Positions 1 to 8,082 of a stretch of DNA of 64,000 nucleotides are shown piece after piece. Each line of letters starts with the position of its first letter. The first letter of the stretch is position 1. Below the pieces are notes generated by a model. That model was given only the letters and a program-made list of their open reading frames with translations. It searched no databases and was not told where the DNA came from. A program made the translations under genes and the position numbers. The DNA is from Companilactobacillus kimchiensis (lineage in GTDB: Bacteria > Bacillota > Bacilli > Lactobacillales > Lactobacillaceae), in contig NZ_JQCF01000002.1 of the NCBI RefSeq assembly GCF_001438805.1, positions 1 to 64,000 on the forward strand, given 5' to 3'.

Positions 1-103
1 GTAATTAAAAATTACCTCCTACTCGATTATAAAGGACAGTTTGAGTTTTAAATATTATTCAAATTACCTATCCATGAAATGAGGCATCCTGTCCCAATTC
101 AAA

Positions 104-301
104 CTATTTTTTCAAGAAAGCAAGTACGTTCTTCGTATCGGGTTTCATTCTTCCTGCTGCAAAAGCGATTATGACTGCAACAATAGAAAATAGAAATTCC
201 CATACTGACCATTTAAAAACTAGTGTTAAAACTAACATAATAATTACTGAAATTAACATGACTCCATCTCTGGGACCTAACTTAAAATATGAATAGAACA
301 T
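104..301 (-). CDS. Small two-helix membrane protein, unknown function
   Basis: A 65-residue protein with two hydrophobic stretches (about residues 14-30 and 32-49) and a basic tail ending in LKK. It is probably a small integral membrane protein. An AAAGAAGTG purine-rich stretch lies upstream of the ATG. Upstream on its strand is a 450-nt stretch with no convincing gene, so its promoter should lie there. I do not recognise a family. Confidence 0.55.
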   Translation of the reverse strand: MFYSYFKLGPRDGVMLISVIIMLVLTLVFKWSVWEFLFSIVAVIIAFAAGRMKPDTKNVLAFLKK

Positions 302-309
302 CAGATGTC

Positions 310-776
310 ACTTCTTTCTCTATTTGATATACATTGAATAAGTTCAACCAGGATTTCATTGTGTATGTAGAATTTTTAGGTAGCCTTTGTTTCCTTCTAA
401 TCGCGGCTTTATCGGAGTCTTGAGACAATTAGGTGCATAGGTCCATTGCAAATCCCTTCAGAAGTTCTGTCGAAACCAACTGAGACTATACACTGAATTA
501 CTTACGAAATTAAGGATACCTTCCGAGAGATAGTGCATTGACCGAATGTAGCGTGTGGAACGGGCAGATTCCGTAAAATCTTGGCAGGTGTGCGTCTATC
601 TCTGGTAGGGGGAAGTCTAGGAATAATTCAAACATCCATTTAAATCCTAAGAATATTATAACACCGTTTTCATAGAAAAGATTATGCAAAGTTAAGTTGA
701 ACCCGAACGAGCCTGAAAATCTTCAATGACGGTCTAAGAAACTGTTTGAGATCTTTGAAAGATTGATCCATAAGGC
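310..776. other. Non-coding region with locally elevated GC, nature unknown
   Basis: No ORF of useful length with a start and ribosome binding site on either strand. Hand count over 541-620 gives about 52% G+C, well above the surrounding AT-rich DNA. Short motifs recur (TGAGAC at 421 and 481). Short stop-interrupted reading stretches exist on both strands, but I could not tie them to a family. It may be a structured RNA or a decayed mobile-element fragment; I cannot choose between them by eye. Confidence 0.4.
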
Positions 777-808
777 GAACTATAATAATTTTGATATTAT
801 TATAGTTC
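777..808 (-). terminator. Perfect hairpin overlapping the end of the YhgE-like gene
   Basis: A 13-bp perfect inverted repeat (GAACTATAATAAT and its complement) with a 6-nt loop covers the stop codon of the minus-strand permease gene. No clear U-run follows, so it may be an mRNA 3' stabiliser rather than a strong intrinsic terminator. Confidence 0.5.
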
Positions 809-2098
809 AAGTGGTTGACGGATCACTATAAAGTGGAATTTAGCAATCGATAAAGCATTAAATCCAACAATCATGGCTATCATTATTAGAATGTCAGACT
901 GAATATTTAAATTGGTAGAAATAGTTGAACGTAATGAGTTGATAAGGTAGGTCATTGGTAACCATTGATTCATAGTTTGAGCAAAATTTCCGACCAATTG
1001 CGTTGGATATAAACCTCCAGATGCAACTACTTGAGTAACTAGGATAATTGATACTAGCCAAGTCCCAACACCTCCTAAGAGCGTACTTAAACAGAAAATC
1101 AATGATTGAAATAATAATGATCCAAGGGCCAACTCACCGAATAAGTTAAATTGAGAATTAACTTGTAAATTATTCAAATTTATTAAAGTTAAATATAAGA
1201 TAACTGATTGAACGATACCAACTGTTGTAATAACAGAGGCCTTGGATAACCACCAATCAAAAGCTGAAGTTGGTTTCTTATGGGGATCATTATCATACAT
1301 GGTTCCTAAAGCAATTCCTCCCACATAGATTCCAAGTGCGATAGCAAATGGAGCCATTCCAGTACCGTTATTAGGTACCTTGTTAATATCATTTAAATGT
1401 TCAGAAATTGGAGTTGCCAAATGATCGGCTGTTTGTTCATTTTTAGAAATGGTATTTAATTTAGCAGCTCCACTTAGCAAAGCTCCTGATAATTGTTGAG
1501 TTCCAGCTTTTAATTTTGGAGATGGTGATTGACTGGATATCTGATTAGTAGCTATTCCAGCTCTGACCATACCATCCTGAGCACTGTTAAGAGCTTTGAG
1601 AATAACTTTTGAATATGTAGATGTTACTTGTTCTGATACTCTTTGATTAACATTGGTCGCTGCCCCAGTAGTTATTTTAGAAACAATAAAGTTTTGACCA
1701 GAATTGATTTGATAATTGATTTTCATTTTTTGAGGATGTGATGAAAGTAAAGTGGTTGCAGTTTTAGAAAAATCTTTGGGAATAATAATAGTCATATAAG
1801 ATTTACCTGAACGCAAACGTTGTTCAGCCTTTGTTGAACTTGTCTCTTCAAAATTAAATACACCTTTATTTTTAAGATTTCGTGTTAAATTATCACCAAT
1901 TGCAATTCTCTTGCCATTGAAGGCTACTGATTCATCTTCATTAACAATGTTTACTGGAATATGATCTAGCTTCCCATAAGTATTCCACATTGAAGAAAGG
2001 TAGATATAGCAGTAAATAGCAGGAATTAATGCAATTGCCAATAACACTATTAAAAACTTTTTATTATCTATGAGATATTTCCATTCTGATTTAAACAT
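800..2098 (-). CDS. YhgE/Pip-like ABC-2 type membrane protein, short form
   Basis: 432 residues. The N-terminus (FKSEWKYLIDNKKFLIVLLA) and the following extracytoplasmic part match the start of the YhgE/Pip (phage infection protein) family, which is related to ABC-2 permeases. One N-terminal membrane helix is followed by a roughly 240-residue extracellular part and a C-terminal cluster of about five helices (from about residue 255). Known YhgE/Pip proteins are usually much longer because of a central coiled extracellular region; here that part is short. The start at 2098 is chosen because GAAGGAG precedes this ATG, whereas the longer ORF start at 2137 lacks a site. It is divergent from a TetR gene, which likely controls it. 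The family has been linked to phage adsorption and to export; the role here is unknown. Confidence 0.75.
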   Translation of the reverse strand: MFKSEWKYLIDNKKFLIVLLAIALIPAIYCYIYLSSMWNTYGKLDHIPVNIVNEDESVAFNGKRIAIGDNLTRNLKNKGVFNFEETSSTKAEQRLRSGKSYMTIIIPKDFSKTATTLLSSHPQKMKINYQINSGQNFIVSKITTGAATNVNQRVSEQVTSTYSKVILKALNSAQDGMVRAGIATNQISSQSPSPKLKAGTQQLSGALLSGAAKLNTISKNEQTADHLATPISEHLNDINKVPNNGTGMAPFAIALGIYVGGIALGTMYDNDPHKKPTSAFDWWLSKASVITTVGIVQSVILYLTLINLNNLQVNSQFNLFGELALGSLLFQSLIFCLSTLLGGVGTWLVSIILVTQVVASGGLYPTQLVGNFAQTMNQWLPMTYLINSLRSTISTNLNIQSDILIMIAMIVGFNALSIAKFHFIVIRQPLEL

Positions 2099-2305
2099 GA
2101 TTAAAATCTCCTTCAATAATCTTTTGTATAACTGCATAATAGATTCTTAATATTGAAGGGACAATATGCAAAAATGGATAAAGTGTTGAGCAAATAAAGA
2201 CAGTATTCTTGGATAAAATTGATGACACTCGCATTATATCGGTGACAAAAATACTTGAAGTGTTTATTTATTGAATTCAAATTATTTTATATTATCATAG
2301 GTTTT

Positions 2306-2326
2306 AAATAAACAGTCAGTCTATTT
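2306..2326. promoter_or_regulatory. Candidate TetR-type operator
   Basis: A 21-bp imperfect palindrome with AAATA at one end and TATTT at the other and 16 of 21 positions symmetric. It contains the AGTCAGTC core seen in many TetR-family operators. It lies 15 bp before the tetR start and between the divergent permease and regulator genes, a normal place for autoregulation. Confidence 0.6.
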
Positions 2327-2340
2327 AAGAGGTATTTCTG

Positions 2341-2919
2341 ATGGAATCAAATGAAAAAAGATTAAAGACAGAAATGAAAATTCAACGAGCTTTTATCAAG
2401 ATTGTTAGCGCTGAAGGATTTGATAAGTTGACGATCAGTGCATTGATCAAAGATGCCAAAATTAATCGTGGGACTTTTTATATTCACTATTTGGATAAAT
2501 ATGATTTAAAATCTCAATATGAAAAAGAAATAATTTTGGACATCCAGAATATATTCTCTAATTATGAAAAACCAGACTTAGATCATCGCAATAAATCTCT
2601 AAATAAAAATAATGCTTTTTTGCAGCTATTCAAATATCTCTATCGTCAAAAGGAATTATCGTTAATATTATTGAAAGACTATGACTCTAAATTTGTTAAA
2701 GATATCAAAGGTTTGGTGTTATCGGTTGCGTCTAACGCTACAGAAGATGACGATAAATTGCCAAAAAATTATGCTAATGAACTTCTGGCACAGGGAATAT
2801 TGGATTTTTTGATCTATTGGCTCGAAGGCACTCCAGTATTAAAGCCTCAGAAAATTTACGATATTTTTATCTATACGAGAACTTTGAATCCTGAACAACT
2901 TTCTAATCGATGCAAATAA
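2341..2919 (+). CDS. TetR/AcrR family transcriptional regulator
   Basis: 192 residues. The N-terminal helix-turn-helix is clear: IQRAFIKIVSAEGFDKLTIS then LIKDAKINRGTFYIHYLDKY, ending with the TFYxHYxxK recognition-helix signature. The C-terminal ligand domain resembles the DhaS-like TetR_C group. An AGAGG site sits 8 nt before the ATG. It is divergent from the YhgE/Pip-like permease with a palindromic operator between them, so it probably represses that permease and itself. The inducer cannot be predicted. Confidence 0.88.
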   Translation: MESNEKRLKTEMKIQRAFIKIVSAEGFDKLTISALIKDAKINRGTFYIHYLDKYDLKSQYEKEIILDIQNIFSNYEKPDLDHRNKSLNKNNAFLQLFKYLYRQKELSLILLKDYDSKFVKDIKGLVLSVASNATEDDDKLPKNYANELLAQGILDFLIYWLEGTPVLKPQKIYDIFIYTRTLNPEQLSNRCK

Positions 2920-2962
2920 GGCTAGACAAATTTATAACGAATTTGTCTAGCCTTATTTTTTT
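2918..2962 (+). terminator. Intrinsic terminator of the tetR gene
   Basis: A perfect 15-bp stem (AAGGCTAGACAAATT) with a short loop begins at the stop codon and is followed by TATTTTTTT. Confidence 0.9.
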
Positions 2963-3151
2963 ATAAATGAACAGTTTTAATTCATGAAATTGTCTATAAA
3001 TGACTGATTAGTAAGCGATTTGAAAAATTGTTTAATCAACAGAGTGTTTATTTTTGATTATTGTTGAATTGGTCTCTAGGTTCTATCATCTGTATTGAAA
3101 TAAGAAAAGGTTATCTTTTAATATTATTTATTAAAGTTGAGGTAATTAACG

Positions 3152-3967
3152 ATGCTTAAGAGAAATATAAAATGGATAATTTACCTTATTTTTTTTATTT
3201 TATTAATCAGTGGTTTTGAGGAACGGTCATCGGTCAGAGAAATGCCAATATTCAATCCAAATTATATGTCGCCAATTGTCATGGTCCCTGGTTCATCAGC
3301 GGGAGAAAATCGTTTTGATTATTTGATTTCCAATTTGCCTAGAGAAAAGAATCATTTTAAACACAGTGTTTTAAAAGTCGAAGTGAACGAGAACGATAAA
3401 ATGAGATTTCAAGGTGGAATCTCAAGAATAGATAATCAGCCTATCATAGTAGTGTCCTTTCAAAATAATCGTGATGGATATCAGAACATCAATCAACAGG
3501 CTAAATTGCTTGGGAAAGTAATGCAAAGTTTACAGAATAAGTATGGCTTTACAGATTTTAGAGCCCTTGGGCATTCAAATGGTGGTTTGATTTGGACGTT
3601 AGCAATTGAAAAGTATATTAACATTTCAAAAATACATCTCGATTGTTTGATGACGATTGCGACACCTTATAATTTACATGGGTCAAAAATGTTAAACGAG
3701 CTGGTTCATAACCGCAATAAAATTCCTTATAATACCACAGTTTATTCAATTGCTGGTGCTAAAAACTATTCGACTGATGGCCTTGTAAAGTCAAATTCTG
3801 TTTATAGTGGAAAATATATTTATCAATCTCGAGTTAGATACTTTACTGAGATCACCGTAACAGGAGAAAATACAAGCCATTCAGATTTGCCAGAAAATAG
3901 ACAAGTTATTGGAATTATCTCCAACTATTTATTTAATAATTTGGCTGGAACCAAAACTTTTCAATAG
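3152..3967 (+). CDS. DUF915-type alpha/beta hydrolase, membrane-anchored or secreted
   Basis: 271 residues. A hydrophobic N-terminal segment (residues 8-22) acts as signal or anchor. The body is an alpha/beta hydrolase: MVPGSS near residue 45 gives the oxyanion loop, GHSNGG near residue 141 is the nucleophile elbow with the catalytic Ser, and a late HSDLPEN carries the likely catalytic His. This arrangement is that of the DUF915 cell-surface hydrolases common in lactobacilli. The substrate is unknown. A GAGGTAATTAACG stretch precedes the ATG. It is monocistronic, ending in a long hairpin. Confidence 0.82.
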   Translation: MLKRNIKWIIYLIFFILLISGFEERSSVREMPIFNPNYMSPIVMVPGSSAGENRFDYLISNLPREKNHFKHSVLKVEVNENDKMRFQGGISRIDNQPIIVVSFQNNRDGYQNINQQAKLLGKVMQSLQNKYGFTDFRALGHSNGGLIWTLAIEKYINISKIHLDCLMTIATPYNLHGSKMLNELVHNRNKIPYNTTVYSIAGAKNYSTDGLVKSNSVYSGKYIYQSRVRYFTEITVTGENTSHSDLPENRQVIGIISNYLFNNLAGTKTFQ

Positions 3968-3976
3968 TTGAAAGAA

Positions 3977-4022
3977 TGAACTGGATATGGATGCTAGAAA
4001 AAAAGCATCCATATCCAGTTCA
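3977..4022. terminator. Long bidirectional hairpin between convergent genes
   Basis: A perfect 19-bp stem (TGAACTGGATATGGATGCT) with an 8-nt A-rich loop between the convergent hydrolase and DUF4260 genes. U-runs are weak on both sides (TTCTTTC on the minus strand), so termination efficiency is uncertain. Confidence 0.65.
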
Positions 4023-4087
4023 TTAGATATTTCCGTGAATAAGGAGAAAGGCAATCGCTACAAAATCAAAAATGCGACGTGTCTGAA

Positions 4088-4408
4088 CTACATTGCTTTT
4101 CTTGGGAATAAATTCCAACCAAGGGTTCGATCTATCGAAATATGGAGTAACCAAATAATCATGATACTGATAAATAGATTGTTTGATTTAGTTATTAGGT
4201 TTACCGATAATAGAACAATTGGTAAGAGCAACGTATGAGATAAGTTATAAGTTTTCTCACCAGTCTTGGTAGAAATAAAGAATCCCAATGCAGTAATATC
4301 AGGAATTAAATATAGAATTGGCATTAACACCCAATTCCCCATATGACCATAAACGATCAATAGAGCAATGGATAGTGAAGCATATTCGTAACGATAAATT
4401 TTTGTCAT
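4088..4408 (-). CDS. DUF4260 family small membrane protein
   Basis: 106 residues with about four hydrophobic segments. It ends with HISIDRTLGWNL, which corresponds to the conserved His...DR.LG(Y/W) signature of DUF4260. The start at 4408 is preferred because AGGAG lies 9 nt upstream; an ATG three codons earlier is too close to that site. It is divergent from a MerR regulator across a palindromic promoter region, so the MerR protein likely regulates it. Function unknown. Confidence 0.75.
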   Translation of the reverse strand: MTKIYRYEYASLSIALLIVYGHMGNWVLMPILYLIPDITALGFFISTKTGEKTYNLSHTLLLPIVLLSVNLITKSNNLFISIMIIWLLHISIDRTLGWNLFPRKAM

Positions 4409-4425
4409 CAAGTACATCTCCTATG

Positions 4426-4445
4426 ACTTTATTTAAAAATAAAGT
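4426..4445. promoter_or_regulatory. Palindrome in the divergent DUF4260/merR promoter region
   Basis: ACTTTATT and its exact complement AATAAAGT are separated by 4 bp between the two divergent genes. MerR proteins bind dyads of about this length within their target promoters, so this is the natural operator candidate. Confidence 0.5.
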
Positions 4446-4496
4446 AACATGGGGCCTAACAACCAAGTCAAATAAAGGAATTAGGTAGGAAAAAAT

Positions 4497-4904
4497 ATGA
4501 ATACTTCAGAATTCTGTCAGGCAGTTAATACTACTCGAGATACTTTGAGATTTTATGATCAAAAAGAGATTTTGGTACCTAAAAGAACCTCGAATAACTA
4601 TCGCTTTTATAGCGAGAATGATATTCAGGATTTTCGAATAATTCATAATTTACAAAAAGCAGGGCTATTGCTTTCTGATATTAAAATGATTTTATTATTA
4701 AAAAATAAACCTGTAACCAAAGACTGTCATGATGAAACGTTGAAGGTAATTAAACAAAAGAATATTGAATTTCAAAAGGAGATTGATTTTTACAAATCTT
4801 TGCAAAATGTTACGCAACAAATGATTGAAGTAATGAATGATTCTGATAATGTCGATTTGGAGATACTTATTGATAAATTAGGTGATGTTAAGAATAGTAA
4901 ATGA
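4497..4904 (+). CDS. MerR family transcriptional regulator
   Basis: 135 residues. The N-terminal winged helix is standard MerR: FCQAVNTTRDTLRFYDQKEI, then NNYRFYSENDIQDFRIIHNL, followed by KAGLLLSDIKMILLL. A dimerisation coiled coil runs to the end. There is no cysteine cluster for metal sensing, so it belongs with the drug or small-molecule/unknown-signal branch. It is divergent from the DUF4260 gene. A weak hairpin with TATTTTTT follows the stop. Confidence 0.88.
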   Translation: MNTSEFCQAVNTTRDTLRFYDQKEILVPKRTSNNYRFYSENDIQDFRIIHNLQKAGLLLSDIKMILLLKNKPVTKDCHDETLKVIKQKNIEFQKEIDFYKSLQNVTQQMIEVMNDSDNVDLEILIDKLGDVKNSK

Positions 4905-5080
4905 GTGCAAACTATTGTCTGTGAAGACTATTTTTTAACCAAAACAATTAGTATAAAAAGATTGTAATAAATACATGTGCAGTTGATATTTTACTTATTT
5001 ATTTAAAACAACGAAACTAAATTTTTTTATACTTTATATTTTGAGTTCACAATCCTTTGGTAAGTAAGAGATAAGGCCCA

Positions 5081-5196
5081 TAAAGTACACAAACTCAAAA
5101 ATGTACTTTATTCTTATATGTACTTTATTTTTTTAGGCATAATAAAGTGCAAAATACGGTAATAGAATTAAATGGTTTTGAAAAAAATAAAGTACA
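5081..5196. repeat. Cluster of TGTACTTTA repeats in both orientations
   Basis: The 9-mer TGTACTTTA occurs at 5102-5110 and 5119-5127 (plus) and as TAAAGTACA at 5081-5089 and 5188-5196 (minus), with a one-mismatch copy (TAAAGTGCA) at 5142-5150. Part of it forms a 17-nt perfect inverted repeat: 5118-5134 against 5181-5197. It lies at the left edge of the defence-type island, just before the YajC-like peptide gene. Confidence 0.7.
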
Positions 5197-5284
5197 TTCC
5201 TTGGCGCTTTGCCTTTTGTTTTTTCTGAGGACGGATAGATAGAAAATACATTGCTGCAAGTAATAAAAGAATCATTAATAACAT
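5168..5284 (-). CDS. Orphan YajC-like membrane peptide (38 aa)
   Basis: 38 residues: one transmembrane helix followed by SIRPQKKQKAKRQGM, which closely resembles the helix-RPQ(K/R)K junction of YajC, the SecDF-associated translocase subunit. Real YajC continues for another 50-60 residues; this stops after YFIFFKTI. A good TAGGAG site stands 10 nt before the ATG. The reading frame also runs upstream, but without a better start. The last codons fall within the TGTACTTTA repeat, so the tail may have been replaced by rearrangement. It could be a truncated yajC copy or a genuine small membrane peptide. Confidence 0.5.
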   Translation of the reverse strand: MLLMILLLLAAMYFLSIRPQKKQKAKRQGMYFIFFKTI

Positions 5285-5481
5285 TTTAAATACTCTCCTA
5301 TAAGACAAATAGAAAACGTCTGCATTGATTTGTTCGAAAAGCAGTATATTAAAAAACGTTGAAGTGATATAGGTGCAGAGTATACAAAAATTAAAGACGA
5401 TATTAAACTGATTACATATAATTGCTTTTTCAAGAATGTAGCTAATATTAAAAGGCAAAGGGAAATAGGGGTGCGTAAGAT

Positions 5482-6609
5482 ATGGATATAGACACTTTCC
5501 GTAACGATCCACTTTGGATTATAAATAATAGGGATGAACCATTCATACTCTTCTTTGATGAGACAAATAATCCCAGAACGTTTAGATTAACGGAAAAAGG
5601 GTTTAATTCAGACACACGTGATTTTTTCATCTTAGGTGGTATTGGATTCAAAAATGAGAAAGCATTGAAAAATGTATCCACTGATAAATTGTTTGAAGAA
5701 TTTAAATTACAACAGAATTCAACAGAAATAAAATTTAAACATATAAGAAGAGGAGCTGAGAACTTTATTGATCTGATGAAGAGCGATAGAGTAAGGATAT
5801 TTATTGAATGGTTATTGGACAATAAGCTAGTAATTCATTACTCGTTTACGGACAATCTATACTATTCAATTGTAGATATAGTGGATTCTCTAGATGACTC
5901 CGCTATCATGAATTGGGGTTTTAACAGAGAAGTAAAAAATAGTCTTTATTTATTAGCAAAAGAGAACCAAACAACATTTGTCAAACTCCTTATAGAATTT
6001 GATTATCCCAATATTAAAAGCCACCGGCTATTTATTGAAAAGGTTGTAGATTGGATAGAATCGGTTAATATCAATGACGATTTTTATTTGGAGTATTTCC
6101 GACAAGTTTTAAAAAGTTACAGGACAAAAGAACTGCCGTTTCTAAAGGATAATCAAGATGATATATTAATAGGCGACTATTCCCTTTTATATTGGCGTAG
6201 TTTATCAATTTTTAAAAATGCCACGAGCAAATTGGATCATGAATTCAATATTGAGAAATATCTAAAGAAAGATCCGTTAACAAGTAATAGGAAAAAGTTG
6301 GAGAATTATTTATTTGAAGACTCGAAAAATGACAAATTTATCCAGTTATCGGATTTAATACTGGGAATATTGCGTTATTGGCTGTCATTTCTTGATGGGA
6401 GGAGTGTTGAAGAAATATCAAACGTTTTTGGACAAGTTGCTTATGAAGAGAAGTTATCGTTATATAAACTTCAAAGAGTAATGAATCAATCCTTAAATAT
6501 TAGCAATGGATTTAAACATGGAATCGGAAGTAATGATATCGAGAAAAAGATTAATTTTTTTCTGGAATATGATTTCAACGTAGATAAAGGTAATGTTTCA
6601 AATAATTAG
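5482..6609 (+). CDS. DUF3800-like protein, first gene of a two-gene defence-type unit
   Basis: 375 residues. Near the N-terminus, ILFFDETNN matches the first strand and acidic motif of DUF3800 (usually DESG or DETG). Near residue 290, FIQLSDLILGILRYW matches the conserved late QxxD helix. DUF3800 proteins have an RNase H-like core and often occur in phages, mobile elements and defence islands; their activity is not well established. GGGGTG lies 8 nt before the ATG. The next gene (Abi_C-like) follows after 23 nt with its own strong ribosome binding site, so the two are probably cotranscribed and act together. The protein is unlike the second DUF3800 protein at 10.8 kb apart from these motifs. 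Confidence 0.72.
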   Translation: MDIDTFRNDPLWIINNRDEPFILFFDETNNPRTFRLTEKGFNSDTRDFFILGGIGFKNEKALKNVSTDKLFEEFKLQQNSTEIKFKHIRRGAENFIDLMKSDRVRIFIEWLLDNKLVIHYSFTDNLYYSIVDIVDSLDDSAIMNWGFNREVKNSLYLLAKENQTTFVKLLIEFDYPNIKSHRLFIEKVVDWIESVNINDDFYLEYFRQVLKSYRTKELPFLKDNQDDILIGDYSLLYWRSLSIFKNATSKLDHEFNIEKYLKKDPLTSNRKKLENYLFEDSKNDKFIQLSDLILGILRYWLSFLDGRSVEEISNVFGQVAYEEKLSLYKLQRVMNQSLNISNGFKHGIGSNDIEKKINFFLEYDFNVDKGNVSNN

Positions 6610-6632
6610 TTGAAAAGAGAGGAGCTTTACTA

Positions 6633-7466
6633 ATGAAATATCCAATCAAAATTCTTAGACCGGAAGTTGATTCTTACAATATTGCTAGTGTTTCTGAAAG
6701 ATATCAAAAAATGAATAATAGTTATAGCAAGGAAGATTATGGAGAAACAGTCAACTATGCTAGAAGTATGGTTGAGTCTGCTTGTAAGTATGTTTATAAG
6801 CAAATTAAAAATTCAGATATGGATGATAAATTTAAATTTCTATCGTTACCCAATATTGTTGAGAAGTGTTTAGATGTTTTAAGCAAAGAAATGTCTTTAC
6901 CAAACTCCTATAAAAAATTGTCCTCAAATATGATTGATACAATAACGGAACTTGGGAAAATCAGAAATGCAACTTCAGTTTCGCATGGATCAGCGAAAAG
7001 GACTATTGAAGTTTCAGCTCCTGAAGCTAAATATGCGGTTTTCATGGCCGAGGGATTTGTAGTGTTTATTTTAGAATTGTTATTCAATAGAACGCATTCA
7101 CTGAAGAAGAATGCTATTGGGTCAGTAATAGATCCTAAAGGGATGGAAAAAACTTCCGATAGTGAATCGTTACTAATGTATAAGGAAAATCAATTCAATG
7201 CTACGTATATGGTTACACCAGGGAATAATGTAATTTATCAAGTAGAGATTCATTTACCTGGATTTATTGATTTTGATAAGGATGAAGAGTTTTTTAGCGA
7301 TTATATTCAAGGCTTTGTAGAGGACGATGTTCATGTTGAAGACAAGGAACAGACGGGTATAAATAAATATCAATATTATTCCCCAAAGAAAGATTTCTTC
7401 TATGAGGTTACAATAAATAAAGATACCAATGAATTATTCATTAGTAGGGATTATTCGAAAAATTGA
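6633..7466 (+). CDS. Abi_C-like (abortive infection C-terminal domain) protein
   Basis: 277 residues. Residues about 45-150 fit the Abi_C family: YARSMVESACKYVYKQI, then LGKIRNATSVSHGSAK, then APEAKYAVFMAEGFVVFILE. The (L)RN...(S/D)xHG core and the following hydrophobic helix are the family hallmark. In other proteins this domain sits at the C-terminus; here it is near the N-terminus, and a separate C-terminal region of about 120 residues, rich in acidic and aromatic residues, follows. It is the second gene after the DUF3800-like gene, with AGAGGAG before the ATG. Function is inferred from family and island context only. Confidence 0.68.
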   Translation: MKYPIKILRPEVDSYNIASVSERYQKMNNSYSKEDYGETVNYARSMVESACKYVYKQIKNSDMDDKFKFLSLPNIVEKCLDVLSKEMSLPNSYKKLSSNMIDTITELGKIRNATSVSHGSAKRTIEVSAPEAKYAVFMAEGFVVFILELLFNRTHSLKKNAIGSVIDPKGMEKTSDSESLLMYKENQFNATYMVTPGNNVIYQVEIHLPGFIDFDKDEEFFSDYIQGFVEDDVHVEDKEQTGINKYQYYSPKKDFFYEVTINKDTNELFISRDYSKN

Positions 7467-8067
7467 AGAAAATTCAATATACTAATATACACTGTTAAAA
7501 CTCATTATTCCCTACACTCTGGTTGTTATGTAACGTAACATTTAATATAAGGATAAATTAACTAATTAAAAATATAACCATTCTGATAGGAGATTGGAGT
7601 CAATTAAATTCAATCAATTGCCAGAAAGACAACAAAGGTTTTGTCAGGAAAAAGTATATAGTATATAGATCAGGCGTACCTTGGAAAAAAGACTGTTGTT
7701 CATACTTTGTGGATTACTTAACTTCTATAGAAAAAATAATGTGTTTTAAAGTTTAATAGATAACCACTATGAGTGCACTTAATAAAGTATGCTCTTTTGT
7801 GGTTAAACGAAATGGTTAGTTAAAGGGCGTGGATATTAATGAATAAAGGGAAAAATATATGCCATTGTATTAAGAGGCTTTTATTTAATTTTTGATTATG
7901 ACTCTGTTTTGTCACAGTCTTATATTCCATTTATATAGAAAAATGACATCAATGAATAAAACGTATGGATTTAATACATGTAGATTTGATTAGTAAAAAA
8001 GTGTCATTCTCACAATGGTTATAGGGATATACTATATAATTGTCTTATATGGATAAAATGATATTGA
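7467..8067. other. Gene-free stretch inside the defence-type island
   Basis: About 600 bp without a supportable gene. It contains a hairpin-forming segment at 7761-7805 (TAACCAC/GTGGTTA outer stem with a partly paired interior). It also contains stop-broken coding-like text near 7590-7680 that may be the remnant of a lost gene. I see no tRNA, CRISPR or clear terminator. Confidence 0.4.
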
Positions 8068-8082
8068 AGTGAGGATATTATA

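Noticed and set aside
17-22. AGGAGG-like site on the minus strand near the left edge
   Set aside because: No start codon lies within usable distance inside the window, so a gene cannot be claimed.
589-640. GTGCG start of a group II intron
   Set aside because: GTGTGCGTC resembles the 5' end, but no reverse-transcriptase ORF, domain V or matching 3' end is visible.
3987-4238. 83-aa plus-strand ORF after the DUF915 gene
   Set aside because: It lies over the long hairpin and antisense to the DUF4260 gene, with no ribosome binding site; a shadow.
7761-7805. Hairpin as a terminator or small RNA
   Set aside because: It has a 7-bp outer stem but no U-run and no obvious promoter, so I mention it only as a structure in the gene-free stretch.
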